From NCBI GenBank assembly GCA_949127695.1, contig CASBQH010000078.1:1-7133 (forward strand): a stretch of 7,133 nt of DNA, read 5' to 3'. The position numbers and the translations under genes were made by a program. Numbering within the stretch: position 1 is the stretch's first letter; every line of letters begins with the position of its first letter. Below the pieces are notes generated by a model that saw only the letters and a program-made list of their open reading frames with translations, searched no databases and was not told the DNA's origin. Shown in pieces: positions 5,444 through 7,133 of this stretch. Origin of the DNA: Synechococcales cyanobacterium PMM_0073. Its GTDB lineage: Bacteria; Cyanobacteriota; Cyanobacteriia; Elainellales; Elainellaceae.

Positions 5444-6877
5444 CTACTTCCGCGACTTCTGGCGGCGCGCCTGACTTGACAGGCTAATCCGGTCGCTGAG
5501 CTGCCGCAGGTTACGCGCCAAATCTCCGTCTACTGCTTTTTGCTGGGTAATTTTCTCGCAGCTGTAGAGTACGGTTGTGTGATCTTTGCCGCCAAACACC
5601 TCGCCAATTTTTGGCAGGCTGAGGTCAGTATGCTGGCGCATTAGGTACATGCCAATCTGACGTGCCAAGCTAATTTCGCGGCGGCGAGAGCTGCTTTTGA
5701 GTTCTTCGACTGAGATGCCGTAGGTTTCGGTGATGACGCTGAGAATGCTCTCTGGCGAAGCCTCTACCTGGTCGCTGGGCGGATTTAGAATTGGGGCAAT
5801 GCTTTCCACCGTCATCGGCAAGCCCGAAATTGAGACATAGGCCACCGCCCGAATCAACGCCCCTTCTAGCTCGCGGATGTTGGAAGTGTAGCTAGAGGCA
5901 ATATATTCAATCACCGCGCGGGGCAGCCGCATGTTTTCGTACTCAGCTTTCTTTTGCAGAATCGCCATCCGAGTTTCTAGATCCGGCGACTGAATATCGG
6001 CAATTAGCCCCATTGAGAACCGCGAGCAGAGCCGCTCCTGCAAGCGCGGAATCAGGTTGGGCGGACGGTCAGAAGCCAACACCACCTGCTTGCCCGACTC
6101 ATGCAGCGTGTTAAAGGTGTGGAAAAACTCTTCCTGGGTGTATTCTTTGCCCTCAATAAACTGAATATCATCCACCAGCAGCACGTCCACAGCGCGGTAA
6201 TGGTCGCGGAAACTCTGCATACTGTCTTTGCGGATTGCCGAAATTAAATCGTTGGTAAACTGCTCGGTCGAGACATAGAAAATCCGGGCATCTGGATTAA
6301 TTTCTAGGCGGTAATGGCCAATTGCCTGCATCAGATGCGTTTTGCCCAAACCCACGCCGCCGCAGAGAAACAGCGGATTAAATTCGCGTCCCGGCGATTC
6401 GGCGACGGCCAGCGAAGCAGCGTGAGCCATGCGGTTGTTGGCTCCCACCACAAACCGCGAAAATACATAGCGGCTGTTCAGGTCAGTTTGCTTCAGCCGA
6501 CCAGGCAGGAGTTCTGGCTGAGCTTCTGGCTGGGCTTCTGGAGGCTGAGCGGGCAGCGGCCAGAGCAGATCGCTGGCTTCGGCAGATTCAGAGCGCACCA
6601 CAATCTGGATCTCGACGGCATGACCCAGAATGGCAGCGGCTACTTCGGCGATGGTTTTGACGTAGTATTTTTGCAGCCAGTTGCGGGCAAAAGGATTGGG
6701 CGTGCAGATCACCAGCCGATCGGCTTCGAGCTGCTCCAGCACGGCAGGCTTGATCCAGGTCTCAAAGGTGGGGCGGCTAAGCTGAAGCTGGAGCTGCTCT
6801 AAAACCTGATGCCAAAATTTTTCCAGGCTAGTTTCAACCACTGACTTCAACCCCAGATATTGGCTATAGGATGCCAT
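5444..6877 (-). CDS. dnaA: Chromosomal replication initiator DnaA
   Basis: This is the AAA+ initiator that binds DnaA boxes and opens the replication origin. The 477-residue protein has domain I (about 15-95, with [21 protein letters not shown]), which contacts helicase and regulators. A short Pro/Glu/Gln linker follows (about 98-130). The ATPase domain carries Walker A GGVGLGKT (173-180), Walker B LLVDD (233-237), sensor 1 ASD (268-270), an Arg-finger region at R282/R286 and sensor 2 in [11 protein letters not shown] (R335). The DNA-binding domain has the signature [17 protein letters not shown] (399-415) and [12 protein letters not shown] (429-440). The segment from SRFVVG to GKTHLMQAI is near-identical to other cyanobacterial DnaA proteins as I remember them. 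The ATG at 6877 has no clear Shine-Dalgarno; a GTG at codon 13, just before VETSLEKFW, is an alternative start. dnaN is not next to it. It converges on the DUF3082 gene across 81 bases without a clear terminator. Confidence 0.98.
   Translation of the reverse strand: MASYSQYLGLKSVVETSLEKFWHQVLEQLQLQLSRPTFETWIKPAVLEQLEADRLVICTPNPFARNWLQKYYVKTIAEVAAAILGHAVEIQIVVRSESAEASDLLWPLPAQPPEAQPEAQPELLPGRLKQTDLNSRYVFSRFVVGANNRMAHAASLAVAESPGREFNPLFLCGGVGLGKTHLMQAIGHYRLEINPDARIFYVSTEQFTNDLISAIRKDSMQSFRDHYRAVDVLLVDDIQFIEGKEYTQEEFFHTFNTLHESGKQVVLASDRPPNLIPRLQERLCSRFSMGLIADIQSPDLETRMAILQKKAEYENMRLPRAVIEYIASSYTSNIRELEGALIRAVAYVSISGLPMTVESIAPILNPPSDQVEASPESILSVITETYGISVEELKSSSRRREISLARQIGMYLMRQHTDLSLPKIGEVFGGKDHTTVLYSCEKITQQKAVDGDLARNLRQLSDRISLSSQARRQKSRK
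6512..6547 (-). repeat. 12-base tandem repeat in the dnaA linker
   Basis: The unit ttctggctgagc (plus strand, 6512-6523) is followed by a copy with one change (6524-6535) and a diverged third unit (6536-6547). It encodes the [10 protein letters not shown] part of the flexible linker between domains I and III of DnaA. That region varies in length between species, so repeat expansion here is plausible and harmless. Confidence 0.65.
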
Positions 6878-7018
6878 AAATTTCTAGATCTGGGGATGTT
6901 TTTTGGGAATTGCTGCTGAGCGATGCGGCCAAATTCAGCTCAAACCGCAGAAACTAGCGGGTAGCCTGATGCAAACCTACAGGCCAAGCGGGGGCGCAGG
7001 CTGTTGATTCACTCTAGC
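6878..7018 (-). promoter_or_regulatory. Upstream region of dnaA
   Basis: These 141 bases separate the end of the upstream minus-strand gene from the dnaA start. I see no match to TTATCCACA or TTTTCCACA, so there is no sign of an origin here, and no confident -35/-10 pair. Short complementary pieces (AGCCTG 6963-6968 with CAGGCT 6997-7002, and a competing GCCTG/CAGGC pair) could form a weak hairpin after the upstream gene. The dnaA promoter presumably lies here or further upstream. Confidence 0.35.
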
Positions 7019-7133
7019 CTAGCCAACAATCCGCTGAATCAGCGTCGAGACTTGGGCTGCTCGGTTCACCACCATCAGATGACCGCCGCCTTCCAGCACA
7101 AATTCTGGCTCGACGTAGCGAATGGGGAAAATC
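7019..7133 (-). CDS. C-terminal fragment of a probable alpha/beta hydrolase
   Basis: The last 37 codons and a TAG stop (7019-7021) of a minus-strand gene are visible; the rest lies beyond the right edge. The fragment reads IFPIRYVEPEFVLEGGG, then HLMVVNRA, then a helix ending QRIVG. A Gly-Gly-His-hydrophobic pattern near the C-terminus, followed by a final amphipathic helix, is the usual place of the catalytic His in alpha/beta-hydrolase enzymes. The substrate cannot be told from this piece. It lies upstream of dnaA on the same strand, with a 141-base gap. Confidence 0.6.
   Translation of the reverse strand, partial: IFPIRYVEPEFVLEGGGHLMVVNRAAQVSTLIQRIVG

Noticed and set aside
6118..6126. 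TGTGGAAAA, a DnaA-box-like match (TTTTCCACA on the minus strand)
   Set aside because: It lies inside dnaA and encodes part of the conserved FFHTFN segment; it is a single copy with no cluster, so coding constraint explains it.
6314..6802. 162-codon open frame on the plus strand
   Set aside because: It is antisense to dnaA and is best explained as a shadow of its codon usage.
1..7133. Transposons, phage genes, CRISPR arrays, tRNA or riboswitches
   Set aside because: I saw no terminal repeats, integrase or transposase reading frames, regularly spaced repeats, cloverleaf-like segments or known riboswitch cores; the spacers between genes are all under about 165 bases.

Overview
The window looks like ordinary chromosomal DNA from a cyanobacterium. 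The DnaA, IspE and RsmA proteins read like cyanobacterial orthologues, and a DUF3082-type membrane protein, a family I know only from cyanobacteria, sits directly behind ispE. Base composition is close to half G+C by eye, with one clearly AT-rich stretch at about 76-217. There is no perfect HIP1 palindrome (GCGATCGC), no tRNA or rRNA, no CRISPR array and no recognisable mobile element. A filamentous Leptolyngbya-like lineage is a guess from sequence flavour only.

Layout from left to right: the first 58 bases are the start of an exported protein on the minus strand that runs off the edge, with a possible promoter and a small palindrome upstream. Next comes a minus-strand gene for a GluR0-type ligand-gated ion channel (218-1447). 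It is divergent from a plus-strand SufR-like, cysteine-rich DNA-binding regulator (1593-2270). The regulator converges on a minus-strand SIMPL/DUF541 exported protein (2315-3058), and a long hairpin lies at the convergence point. Divergent from SIMPL is a plus-strand run of rsmA (3155-3991), ispE (4023-4970) and the DUF3082 gene (5012-5362), with gaps of 31 and 41 bases that suggest one operon. This run converges on minus-strand dnaA (5444-6877). Upstream of dnaA, also on the minus strand, the last 115 bases hold the C-terminus of a probable alpha/beta hydrolase.

The core part (3155-6877) is housekeeping: 16S rRNA dimethylation, one step of the MEP isoprenoid pathway and replication initiation. 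The left part is more accessory: a ligand-gated channel, an Fe-S-type regulator and a periplasmic SIMPL protein. Nothing in the sequence shows that these three act together, apart from the divergent arrangement of channel and regulator.

I found no convincing new multi-gene system. The observation most worth checking is the channel's pore loop. It lacks the K+ filter of GluR0-type channels and instead aligns almost without gaps to the pore of animal AMPA receptors as I remember them. The usual ligand-binding acid in lobe 2 also appears to be missing.
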